From JADLGF01 sp020849415 (GTDB lineage Bacteria; Chloroflexota; Chloroflexia; Thermomicrobiales; UBA6265), in contig JAPXTJ010000027.1 of NCBI GenBank assembly GCA_033812595.1, positions 1 through 30,301 on the forward strand: a DNA stretch of 30,301 bases, written 5' to 3'. Below, in pieces: positions 1-6,947 of the stretch. The position numbers and the translations under genes were made by a program. Below the pieces are notes generated by a model. That model searched no databases and was not told where the DNA came from. It saw nothing but the letters and a program-made list of their open reading frames with translations. Positions within the stretch are counted from its first letter, which is position 1. Each line of letters starts with the position of its first letter.

Positions 1-31
1 ACAATCGCCTGGGCGCTCAATTCGTTAACCA

Positions 32-59
32 GGAACGCGGAACCGGGAACCCGGAACCT
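32..59. repeat. Four-copy heptanucleotide tandem repeat (GGAACNN)
   Basis: GGAAC occurs at 32, 39, 46 and 53, exactly seven bases apart, giving four degenerate heptamer units just beyond the stop of the TPR gene. It is short, so chance or a local slippage product are both possible. No gene is visible in bases 1-65. Confidence 0.5.
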
Positions 60-65
60 CGTGAG

Positions 66-905
66 CTACAGCCCGCTGTCTTCGTCTTCGAGGTGGAGCG
101 GGTCGTCCATGAAGGCGTCGTTATCGGAGCCGTTGTCGTCCTCGTCGGCGGTGTCCTGGTGGCTGTCGTCGTCGATATCGTCATCGTCGTCCGACAGGAT
201 GAACTCCGATTCATCCCGGGCGCGCAGGGTGTCGCGTTCGCGCAGGTAGGCGCGGGTGGCGGAAATCTGGCGCGGGAAGGAGACGAGATTGCCGTTGCGC
301 GGATCGCGATAGACCTCGCGCAGGATCACGCGCAGCGACCGGCCGGAGATGCCGAGGGCGAAGACCTCGTACAGGTTGCCGTTCTGCATGAGCTGGATCA
401 TCCGCTCGGCGGTCTTGTCATCGACCGAGCCGAGGCGCACGCCTTCCGGGGTGGTGACGTGCAGCACACCGTCGACTACCTCGAGCGCCAGCTGCTCGCC
501 CGGTGAGATGGTGGCGAGCTGTTCGAGATCGAGCGCATTTACGAGTTCATCGACCCAGGTGCGGCCGACTTCCTCAATGAAAACCGCGGCGCGGGGTGTC
601 GACTTTTCGCGCGCTTCGGTGACACCCGACTTGCGCAGGAGTTCGAGGCGCTGCAGGTTGCGGCGGGCGATCAGGTTCGCCTTGTCCACCTTGAGCGCGT
701 GGGTGTAGGCATCAATCGCCTCGGTGAGATTGCCCCGTTCGAGTTGGGCGCGGCCGATGCGGTTGTGCGCCTCGGCATCGCGCGGGTTCTTCTCGAGGAG
801 CAGGCTGTTCAGGGCGATGGCAAGTTCCCAATCACCGGACAGTGTGGCCTGGCGGGCGGCCTCGGCGATCTGCTTGCGGGTCTGATTCCGGGTTTCGGTC
901 GACAT
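66..905 (-). CDS. Tetratricopeptide-repeat protein with acidic C-terminal tail
   Basis: This 279-residue protein has two TPR-like helical hairpins near the N-terminus (about residues 22-55 and 56-89), visible from the W..A......L...P....A......G pattern. A mixed alpha/beta middle region follows. The last 45 or so residues are almost all Asp, Glu, Ser and Asn, including a run of five Asp. TPRs bind other proteins, but no partner or enzymatic motif is visible, so the function is unknown. There is no signal peptide, so it is probably cytoplasmic. The ATG at 905 lies about 50 bases after the miaB stop on the same strand, so the two genes are probably cotranscribed. The acidic tail is probably disordered. 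Confidence 0.8.
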   Translation of the reverse strand: MSTETRNQTRKQIAEAARQATLSGDWELAIALNSLLLEKNPRDAEAHNRIGRAQLERGNLTEAIDAYTHALKVDKANLIARRNLQRLELLRKSGVTEAREKSTPRAAVFIEEVGRTWVDELVNALDLEQLATISPGEQLALEVVDGVLHVTTPEGVRLGSVDDKTAERMIQLMQNGNLYEVFALGISGRSLRVILREVYRDPRNGNLVSFPRQISATRAYLRERDTLRARDESEFILSDDDDDIDDDSHQDTADEDDNGSDNDAFMDDPLHLEDEDSGL

Positions 906-956
906 GCGTACTCACTTCTCCAAAATTCGCGCCGGGGCGCGATGCTGAAAACCGGG

Positions 957-2318
957 TTAACGGGGTTCGCTGACGGCCTCACCCATGAAGTACCAGGGAG
1001 AGGTCTTGGTGATCCGGACGTCGATCATCTTGCCGAGAAGATCGCGATCATCGTCGAAGTGGACGAGCTGGTTGCCGCGCGTGCGGCCCGACCAGCGGCC
1101 CTTCGCCTTCTGATCGACGAGCACCTCAACGGTTTCGCCGAGCCGGCGAGCGTTGCGCTCGGTGCAGATCGCTTCCTGCTGTTTTTCGAGCGCCTGGTGC
1201 CGGCGATGCTTCTCCTCGTGCGGAATGTCATCTTCCCAGCGGGCGGACAGCGTGCCGGGTCGGGGCGAGTACATCGCCACGTGCACCTTGTCGCACTGGG
1301 CCTCGCGCAGCACTTCCAGCGTGCGCTCGAATTGCGCCTCGGTTTCACCCGGGAAGCCCACGATGATGTCGGTGGCGATAGTGACGTTCGGCATACGCTG
1401 GCGCGCGTAGGCGAGGCGATCGAGCCAGAGATCGGCGGTGTAGGTGCGGCGCATGCGCCGGAGCACCTCGTTGTCACCCGCCTGCACCGGCAGATTCAGG
1501 TGCTCGCAGAGCGATGGCAAATCGGCCATAGCGTCGATGATGTCGTTCGACATGTACTTCGGGTGCGAGGTGAGAAAGCGCAGGCGATCGACGCCGGGCA
1601 CGGCATCGACGGCGGCGAGCAGATCGTGCAGCCCCGGCTTCTCCAGAAGATCGTGGCCGTAGGCGTTCACGGTTTGACCGAGCAGGGTGATATCGCGCAC
1701 GCCACGAGCGGTGAGCCGCTCGGTCTCTGTGACGATCTCGTTGAAGGGCCGGCTCGTTTCCTTGCCGCGCCGGTAGGGCACGATGCAGTAGGAGCAGAGG
1801 AAATTGCAGCCGTAGATGATCGGCACGTAGGCCGCCACGCGGGCGTCGGTCTCTTCTGACAGGTAGTAGTGCGGCAACTGTTCGAGATCGTCCTCGAGAT
1901 CGGCCAACTCCGGCACGACCGCTTCGAGCTTGTCGAAATCGGAGGGATCGAAGAAGAGATCGACGTGCGGGAAGCGCTCGCGCAGTTTTTCCTGCTGATT
2001 CGTAACCATGCAGCCCGTGAGTACGAGCGGCATCTCCGGCTTCTCCCGCTTCAGGCGGGCGAGCGCGTTGAGCTTGCCGGAGACCTTGTCTTCAGCGGCC
2101 TGGCGGACGACGCACGAATTGAGCACGACGATGTCGGCGTTCTCTTCGTTGTCGGTCGGCCGATACCCGACCTCGAGCAGCATCGCGGCGACCTTGGCGC
2201 TGTCGGCTTCGTTCATCTGGCAACCGATGGTCCAGATGAAGAAGTGCTTGCCATTGGCGGGCAGGCGACGGGGCGCGGTGGCCGGATGCAACAGAAGTGG
2301 CGATTCAGTCACGGACAC
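957..2318 (-). CDS. miaB: tRNA-2-methylthio-N6-dimethylallyladenosine synthase MiaB
   Basis: MiaB is a radical-SAM methylthiotransferase that converts i6A37 to ms2i6A37 in tRNAs reading codons that begin with U. The N-terminal UPF0004 domain carries the three Cys that bind the auxiliary cluster (IGCQMNEADS, LNSCVV, LTGCMV). The radical-SAM triad is in YGCNFLCSYC, followed by PYRRGKE. A C-terminal TRAM domain ends in SPWYFMGEAV. I chose the GTG at 2318 because a GAGG lies eight bases upstream. An in-frame ATG at 2348 lacks a Shine-Dalgarno sequence, and the frame stays open to a GTG at 2432. The product is about 453 residues, normal for MiaB. The family call is secure; the exact start is not. 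Confidence 0.93.
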   Translation of the reverse strand: MSVTESPLLLHPATAPRRLPANGKHFFIWTIGCQMNEADSAKVAAMLLEVGYRPTDNEENADIVVLNSCVVRQAAEDKVSGKLNALARLKREKPEMPLVLTGCMVTNQQEKLRERFPHVDLFFDPSDFDKLEAVVPELADLEDDLEQLPHYYLSEETDARVAAYVPIIYGCNFLCSYCIVPYRRGKETSRPFNEIVTETERLTARGVRDITLLGQTVNAYGHDLLEKPGLHDLLAAVDAVPGVDRLRFLTSHPKYMSNDIIDAMADLPSLCEHLNLPVQAGDNEVLRRMRRTYTADLWLDRLAYARQRMPNVTIATDIIVGFPGETEAQFERTLEVLREAQCDKVHVAMYSPRPGTLSARWEDDIPHEEKHRRHQALEKQQEAICTERNARRLGETVEVLVDQKAKGRWSGRTRGNQLVHFDDDRDLLGKMIDVRITKTSPWYFMGEAVSEPR

Positions 2319-2572
2319 AGGCACAACCTCGACGTTGTGATGGAGCATTCGACCCAGATGGCCGGAAGACAACACGAAAGGCCGGCTGGTTTTGCCGGAA
2401 CGATGAAGTATACGCCGGTCGGGGAGGTTCACGCTACGTCGAGTTCGTCTCCCCGCGAACGTACCGGCGCTTCGGCAGCTTCATTGACAAGGCGCCTTCG
2501 AAGGTCATCGCCAGGGCTATTCGGACCCTCCGGGATCAGGACCTCTGCCTTGACGAATCGTCACCGCATGGG

Positions 2573-2602
2573 TTGAGGGTTTTGGCGTTCCGTGCGCATA
2601 AT
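2573..2602 (+). promoter_or_regulatory. Possible upstream sigma-70-type promoter
   Basis: TTGAGG at 2573-2578 is followed after 18 bases by CATAAT at 2597-2602 (4/6 and 5/6 matches to consensus). It is weaker than the candidate at 2686-2715 and may be a second start point for the same gene. Confidence 0.25.
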
Positions 2603-2685
2603 GTGCTTGGATCAGGTTGGAAAAGTCCCCGAAATATACGGACATTTTGTACGTTCACTGGCGAACGGCCTGATTGTACGAATCT

Positions 2686-2715
2686 TGGACAACATCGCCG
2701 CAGTTTGTCTATGAT
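2686..2715 (+). promoter_or_regulatory. Sigma-70-type promoter for the twin-Cys4 gene
   Basis: TGGACA at 2686-2691 and TATGAT at 2710-2715 each match consensus at five of six positions and are separated by 18 bases. Transcription would begin near 2722, giving a leader of about 110 bases before the GTG at 2836. It also argues against translation from the upstream TTG at 2674. Confidence 0.5.
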
Positions 2716-2835
2716 GGCACGGAAACGGCGTCCGGCAGCCGCCGGGGCAGTCGCATCGTGAGCGGTTTTCGCTCGCCGGTGCTCGCCCGTGCGTGGCGCC
2801 TCGAGGCAGCTGATGAGGGATTTGGTGGGGGCAGC

Positions 2836-4317
2836 GTGACCGAACGAAATTGCGGCAATTGCCGGCACTTCGTGCGAATCGAGAGCGCAGCCACCGGGCA
2901 TTGCACGAATCCGCTCGTGGTCAGCCACCAGGGCCAGCTTGTGATGTACCGGGCCGGCGAGATCGGTTGCCGGCGCGGCTGGAAGCAGGATCTCTGGGAA
3001 GCCTCCGAAGACCCGGTGGCCGCCACTCCGGCCGTTGATGCACCGCTCGATTACGGACGCGCTGCCGCTTGGGCAGATTCGCGCCCGAGTCGTCCTGATT
3101 CACTCAACGACATTCTCCAGTCCGAGACGATGGACGATAACGAATTGCTCGATCCGCGCCGGGTGCGCGATTCGCGCGAGGCGATGCGCCGGGCGCGGGA
3201 ACTGAAGAAGCGCGAGCAGCTCACCACCTCGACACGCGATCCGTTCGACCAGCCAATCCTCGGCCACGAGCAGGCGCCGGGCACCGACTCGGTGCTGCAC
3301 GTTCAAGCCGCGCCGGAAGACCGGGTAGCCCAGCCGATCGTGCCACCGGTTTCGGTGGATGAGGTGCGCCGCCGGGTCGATGAAATGCGCCGGCCGCGCC
3401 ATTACAACGATCCGCCGCCGAGCATCCATTTCGATCGATACGACGATCACTTCAGCGACCGGACCGATCTGCCGATTATCCCGGATGTTCCGGGCGATTC
3501 GCGCTTGCGTGCTGACTTGCACATGACGCACCCGGAGCCTTCCCGGGCGCCGATCGAGGCAGCTTCGGAAGCGCTCGACGAGTCCGGCTACACGGGCTAC
3601 GACGACGCGGAGCCGGTGGCCTCGGCCGAGTTCACCCCGGCCTACGAATTCGACGCCGACGAGGAGATCGCCTGGCCCGATCAGGCGCCCTGGGGCGACG
3701 AGGACTACGCGGAATGGCAGGAGCAACGGCCGAAGCGCCGCAGCTGGTTCAGCAACTGGTTGCACCGCCCGGCGCGTCCGCGACCGGTCGATCCGCGCGA
3801 ATCGATGTTCACCTGGGAACCGGAGCTCGAGGAGATTGACGACCTCCAGGAAGAACCGGGCCTGGCGGCCGCCGACACCGGCTACGCCGAACCGTACGAC
3901 CGGCCGGTCCCCGAAGATCGGTACATCGAACCTGCTCCGGCCGGCGATCGATTGCCGCCGCTGCCATTCGCGGATGAGCGGGTTCAACAGGATGACTATC
4001 TGCTCGCCGACGGCCGCTTCGCGGACGCCGACGAGGAGGATCCGGCGGCTCGGCAGATCGAGCACGTTTGTGCCACCTGCCGCTACTTCCGTCCGGACGG
4101 CACTTGCGGCAACGCCTTTGCCTTCACCTATCGGCGACGGGTGAGCGAGGAATACCTTTCCTGTGCGTCGTCGATCGGCGCGTGGTGGCTCCCATCGGAT
4201 CACTATTGGGAGTCGGTCGTGAGCTTTACACACCATGGGCAGCCGACACCGCTGCTCGACCGCTACCAAATTCAGGCGGATGCGCCTGATTCGGACGAGG
4301 AAGTACGGACGCCGTAA
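2836..4317 (+). CDS. Unknown protein with two similar Cys4 motifs flanking an acidic linker
   Basis: This 493-residue protein belongs to no family I recognise. The N-terminus has C6-x2-C9-x13-C23-x21-C45 and the C-terminus has C412-x2-C415-x8-C424-x18-C443. Both motifs share CxxCR(H/Y)F after the first pair, an Asn two residues after the third Cys or close by, and a W...WE stretch after the fourth Cys. They therefore look like two copies of one metal-binding (zinc or Fe-S) domain of about 45 residues. Between them lie about 360 residues rich in Asp, Glu, Pro and Arg, probably disordered. There is no signal peptide or membrane segment. The GTG at 2836 was chosen because the Cys motif starts at once and GGTGGGGGC lies just upstream. 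A GTG at 2758 is possible. The RodZ-like gene follows 130 bases later. Confidence 0.75.
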   Translation: MTERNCGNCRHFVRIESAATGHCTNPLVVSHQGQLVMYRAGEIGCRRGWKQDLWEASEDPVAATPAVDAPLDYGRAAAWADSRPSRPDSLNDILQSETMDDNELLDPRRVRDSREAMRRARELKKREQLTTSTRDPFDQPILGHEQAPGTDSVLHVQAAPEDRVAQPIVPPVSVDEVRRRVDEMRRPRHYNDPPPSIHFDRYDDHFSDRTDLPIIPDVPGDSRLRADLHMTHPEPSRAPIEAASEALDESGYTGYDDAEPVASAEFTPAYEFDADEEIAWPDQAPWGDEDYAEWQEQRPKRRSWFSNWLHRPARPRPVDPRESMFTWEPELEEIDDLQEEPGLAAADTGYAEPYDRPVPEDRYIEPAPAGDRLPPLPFADERVQQDDYLLADGRFADADEEDPAARQIEHVCATCRYFRPDGTCGNAFAFTYRRRVSEEYLSCASSIGAWWLPSDHYWESVVSFTHHGQPTPLLDRYQIQADAPDSDEEVRTP

Positions 4318-4447
4318 GTACAGGTGCGGTATGCTGATCGGGTCATGGCCATCATCAAATGGTTGTGAAGCCGGGCGAGCGAAATTCCGTTCCAATGTAC
4401 CTGCGCCGGGCGATCGAACGCACAAGCGATGACAGGCGATTAACGCG

Positions 4448-5323
4448 ATGGCGGCTTTTGGAGATACGCTGCACAGTGCACGGGCCCAGCGGGGTCTGTC
4501 GCTGATCGAAGCGGCCCAACAGACCTACATTTCCCGCTTCTATCTCGACGCGCTCGAGAAGGAGAATTTCAACGCACTCCCCGACGGTTCGACGTTCCGC
4601 CGAGGCATCGTGCGTCATTACGCCAGCTTCCTCGGACTCGATCCGGCGGTGCTCCTCAAGCTCTATGAGGAAGCCAGCGGCGATCGGATGGTCGAGCCGG
4701 TAATCAATCCCGGCCCGCCGCCGGGGATGGGGCACGGACTCGGGTACCTGAACTTCTCGATGATCGGCGTGGTGCTGGTCCTCTTCCTGGTCGGGTTCGC
4801 CTGGGTTTACAGCGTCTACTTCGGCGGATCGACCCGCCCGGAGACGCCTACGCAGATCGTTTCGACGCTGACCCCGATGGACCCATCGGCGCTGAACATC
4901 CCGTCGCCGACCCCGAAGCCACCGACCCCGACGCCGGTGCCGCCCACGCCGACCCCGGAACCGCCGACGCCGACAGCGGAAGCGACGCAGGCATCCCAAC
5001 AGACGGCTTCGAACGATGACACCGATATCGATGACGAACCGATCAACTACGAGTTCACCTCGGAAGAGCCTGATTCGTCGGTGACGGCATCAGTCAAGAT
5101 CGAGGCACGCGGCTACATCTGCGTGACCGTGGTGGTCGACGATGCTCCGGCCTTTGATGATTGCCTCGATGCGGGCGAATCGACGCGGTACTTCAACGGC
5201 TCGAACCTGGTGGTGTACACCTCGAACGAGTCGCTGACCTTTTTCTACAGCGCCACCAGTCCCAACGGGTTCGTGATGAACGATCCGTTGACCGACGGGC
5301 CGGTGACACTGAACTTTCCGTAG
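4448..5323 (+). CDS. RodZ-like helix-turn-helix membrane protein
   Basis: This 291-residue protein has RodZ architecture. It has a cytoplasmic HTH_25/Xre-like domain (residues 6-75, with LIEAAQQTYISRFYLDALE), one membrane helix (about 102-124) and a Pro-Thr-rich linker of repeating PTP units (about 139-180). A C-terminal extracellular beta-rich domain resembling DUF4115 follows (about 200-291). RodZ links MreB to the elongasome in rods, but many Chloroflexota carry such proteins without a proven role, so I give no symbol. Two Cys (225 and 239) in the outer domain could form a disulphide. An ATG start at 4448 fits the domain start. A strong terminator follows at 5356-5393. Confidence 0.8.
   Translation: MAAFGDTLHSARAQRGLSLIEAAQQTYISRFYLDALEKENFNALPDGSTFRRGIVRHYASFLGLDPAVLLKLYEEASGDRMVEPVINPGPPPGMGHGLGYLNFSMIGVVLVLFLVGFAWVYSVYFGGSTRPETPTQIVSTLTPMDPSALNIPSPTPKPPTPTPVPPTPTPEPPTPTAEATQASQQTASNDDTDIDDEPINYEFTSEEPDSSVTASVKIEARGYICVTVVVDDAPAFDDCLDAGESTRYFNGSNLVVYTSNESLTFFYSATSPNGFVMNDPLTDGPVTLNFP
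4903..4990 (+). repeat. Pro-Thr-Pro coding repeat in the RodZ-like linker
   Basis: This stretch is built from repeated CCGACC/CCGACG hexamers encoding alternating Pro-Thr and Pro-x units. It is the extracellular spacer between the membrane helix and the outer domain. Length variation between strains is likely. Confidence 0.6.
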
Positions 5324-5355
5324 CTCAAACAGGCTGAGCATTCTACCGGCAATCG

Positions 5356-5393
5356 ATCCCTGATCCGCCGACCGCGGGTCAGGGATTTTTCTT
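5356..5393 (+). terminator. Intrinsic terminator after the RodZ-like gene
   Basis: ATCCCTGA at 5356-5363 pairs perfectly with TCAGGGAT at 5379-5386, with extra CGC/GCG pairing inside, followed by TTTTTCTTT. The T-run is on the plus side only, so it ends the plus-strand unit and not the convergent lipid kinase gene. Confidence 0.85.
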
Positions 5394-5481
5394 TGCGGAC
5401 GGAGCTGAGTGGTCCAGGCAGAGGTACGCCGGCATCACCCGGCGCCGGCGCTCTGGTCGCCGGCAGGGTAGCCGATGCTCG

Positions 5482-6384
5482 TCAGCGGGCGGGGACGATG
5501 ACGTTCAGTTTCTGGGAGTCGATCGAAAAAAAGACCGGGCCGTCAGCAATCACATCGCCATCGATCTCGACCGGTACGGGGGGATGGCTTTCGAGTCTCA
5601 GTTCCCGGCAGCGGATACGCACGAAATCCTTTGGCGTCTTCCGACGACGCGAAGCGATGTGCGAGAGCGTGCGTAGCGCCTTGGCGGGGTCGGAGGCGGT
5701 AAACAGAAAAACGTCGAAAAAGCCGTCGTCCCGAGCGATATCGGGTGCGATCTGGAGTTGCGGCCAGATGATCGATCCGCCGATCGCCACCAGCACCAGC
5801 GGCGACACGGCCGTGAACGACCCATGTTCGGTGCTGAGGGTGAAGGTCGACGGCGGGCTGAATACCTCGCGGAGGGCGGGCAGGAAGTATGCCATGAACC
5901 CGTGTCGCCGTTTGAGCGTGGAATCGGTGGCCATGAACATCTTGCTGTCGATGCCTGCCCCGCCCATGTGCAGGAAGGCGTGTCCGTTACAGCGGCCGAT
6001 ATCGATTCGGCGAACGGTATGGGGACCGAACACCACGCGGGCGGCAGCGCCAGGATCGAAGGGTATACCCAGATCACGCGCGATGGCGTTGGTGGAGCCG
6101 GCCGGAAGAATCGCCAGGGGAGAACCGTGCTCGAGCGCAAGCTCCGCGACCTTGGCAACGGTGCCGTCTCCGCCGGCGGCGATCAGGATGTCCGCCTGTT
6201 TGGCGAGTTCCCGCGTGCCCTTCAAGGGATCGGAGCCGCGATGGGTGAATCGCACCTCGACGTTGTACTCAGCCGGCGCGGCCGCCCGAACCGCCGACAG
6301 GTAGCCGGGGATATCCCCGTGCGTGGCGGGATTGGCAATCACGAGCGCCCGCCGTTCGGCGGCGGGCTCCGGCGCGGCGACCAT
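5482..6384 (-). CDS. Diacylglycerol kinase family lipid kinase (YegS/DgkB-like)
   Basis: This 300-residue cytoplasmic or membrane-associated enzyme would phosphorylate a lipid alcohol with ATP. The N-terminal half carries the nucleotide-binding GGDGT (residues 71-75) and the downstream LPAGSTNAIARDLGIP block typical of the DAGK catalytic domain. The C-terminal YegS-like beta domain contains MGGAGIDSKMF and EIDGDVI. Length matches the family. Substrate (diacylglycerol, undecaprenol or a sphingoid base) cannot be told from sequence. The ATG at 6384 sits seven bases after the stop of a 36-codon ORF, has no strong Shine-Dalgarno of its own, and may depend on coupling to that ORF. Confidence 0.88.
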   Translation of the reverse strand: MVAAPEPAAERRALVIANPATHGDIPGYLSAVRAAAPAEYNVEVRFTHRGSDPLKGTRELAKQADILIAAGGDGTVAKVAELALEHGSPLAILPAGSTNAIARDLGIPFDPGAAARVVFGPHTVRRIDIGRCNGHAFLHMGGAGIDSKMFMATDSTLKRRHGFMAYFLPALREVFSPPSTFTLSTEHGSFTAVSPLVLVAIGGSIIWPQLQIAPDIARDDGFFDVFLFTASDPAKALRTLSHIASRRRKTPKDFVRIRCRELRLESHPPVPVEIDGDVIADGPVFFSIDSQKLNVIVPAR

Positions 6385-6391
6385 CTGCGTT

Positions 6392-6502
6392 CTACGCGAC
6401 GTCTTCGGGACCGAAGATGCGTTCGACGATCATGTTGGCCGCCCAGGTCGCCGCGGCGGCCAGAACGAGCCCCAAAACCCCTCGCACCAGATTCCGAGCC
6501 AT
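6392..6502 (-). CDS. 36-residue single-span membrane microprotein
   Basis: ATG at 6502 is preceded by GGGGAGGA at near-ideal spacing, one of the best ribosome binding sites in the window. The product starts MARNLVRGVLGLVLAAAA, then has TWAANMIVERIFG and a short acidic end. It has one hydrophobic segment (about residues 5-25) with basic residues before it, so it probably inserts in the membrane. It ends seven bases before the lipid kinase start, and a promoter candidate lies 45-75 bases upstream. I do not recognise a family. It could be a true microprotein or a leader cistron that loads ribosomes for the kinase. Confidence 0.6.
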   Translation of the reverse strand: MARNLVRGVLGLVLAAAATWAANMIVERIFGPEDVA

Positions 6503-6546
6503 AGTCGTGATTCCTCCCCAGTGAACGCGTATCGCTCTGTCAGGTC

Positions 6547-6576
6547 ATTAACGGCCAAAACCGCGCCCGATTTCAA
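6547..6576 (-). promoter_or_regulatory. Promoter for the microprotein/lipid kinase unit
   Basis: On the minus strand TTGAAA (6576-6571, 5/6) and GTTAAT (6552-6547, 4/6) are 18 bases apart. Transcription would start about 40 bases before the ATG at 6502. It sits just downstream of the YggT-like stop codon. Confidence 0.4.
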
Positions 6577-6599
6577 GCTCGACGGCGCGCGTGACGGCG

Positions 6600-6947
6600 T
6601 CAGAGTGAACGCCGGTGGCGATTGGGATTGCCGATCGCCATCAGGAAGAGCGGTACGACGATGACGAAGGTGATCAGGGTGACATCGGTGAGGGTGAGAT
6701 TTCCGACGATGCGGGTCGATCCGCCGGGCAGCGCCTGGAGCGGCCAGACGAAGTTGTGGGTGAGCCTGTCGATGAATTGCACCACCCAGATATTGCCCTG
6801 CACATTGAAGGCGAGAATGACGATGCGGGCGACGATCAGCGCACTCAGGATCGAGTAGCCCCAGAGCGCGATCTCGAAGAGCGCCCGCGACCGGAATTCA
6901 GAACGCCCGGCGCGATCGGTGTCCTCGAATTCGATCCGGTCCCTCAC
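6600..6947 (-). CDS. YggT-family integral membrane protein
   Basis: This 115-residue protein has a charged N-terminus and two clear hydrophobic segments (about residues 25-48 and 85-105). They are separated by a loop with FIDRLTHNFVWPLQALPGG, the layout of YggT proteins. YggT proteins have no settled biochemical role; links to osmotic stress, division-site and photosystem assembly have been proposed in different phyla. Translation begins at a GTG whose last two bases form part of the coaBC stop (GTGA, 6947-6944), so the two genes are probably translationally coupled. The family assignment rests on pattern only. Confidence 0.68.
   Translation of the reverse strand: MRDRIEFEDTDRAGRSEFRSRALFEIALWGYSILSALIVARIVILAFNVQGNIWVVQFIDRLTHNFVWPLQALPGGSTRIVGNLTLTDVTLITFVIVVPLFLMAIGNPNRHRRSL

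Larger units (their letters stand above)
2319..2835. other. Intergenic region between divergent miaB and the twin-Cys4 gene
   Basis: About 500 bases with no supported gene. It holds two plus-strand promoter candidates (2573-2602 and 2686-2715) for the downstream gene. A plus-strand reading frame is open across 2297-2761 and translates smoothly around 2433-2580, but it overlaps the start of miaB, has no recognisable family and runs through the promoter region. I see no tRNA or terminator. Confidence 0.5.

Noticed and set aside
2297..2761. Plus-strand frame upstream of the twin-Cys4 gene
   Set aside because: It overlaps the miaB 5' end and runs through a promoter. The stretch 2433-2580 looks slightly coding-like, so a decayed gene cannot be excluded, but I could not support it.
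3100..4425. 441-codon open frame antisense to the twin-Cys4 gene
   Set aside because: Arg/Val-rich shadow composition. The plus frame has repeated Cys motifs at both ends and a promoter, so the plus strand is preferred, although neither has a known family.
4903..4990. Pro-Thr repeat as a minisatellite or CRISPR-like array
   Set aside because: It is in frame within the RodZ-like protein and encodes a normal extracellular linker; there are no spacers.
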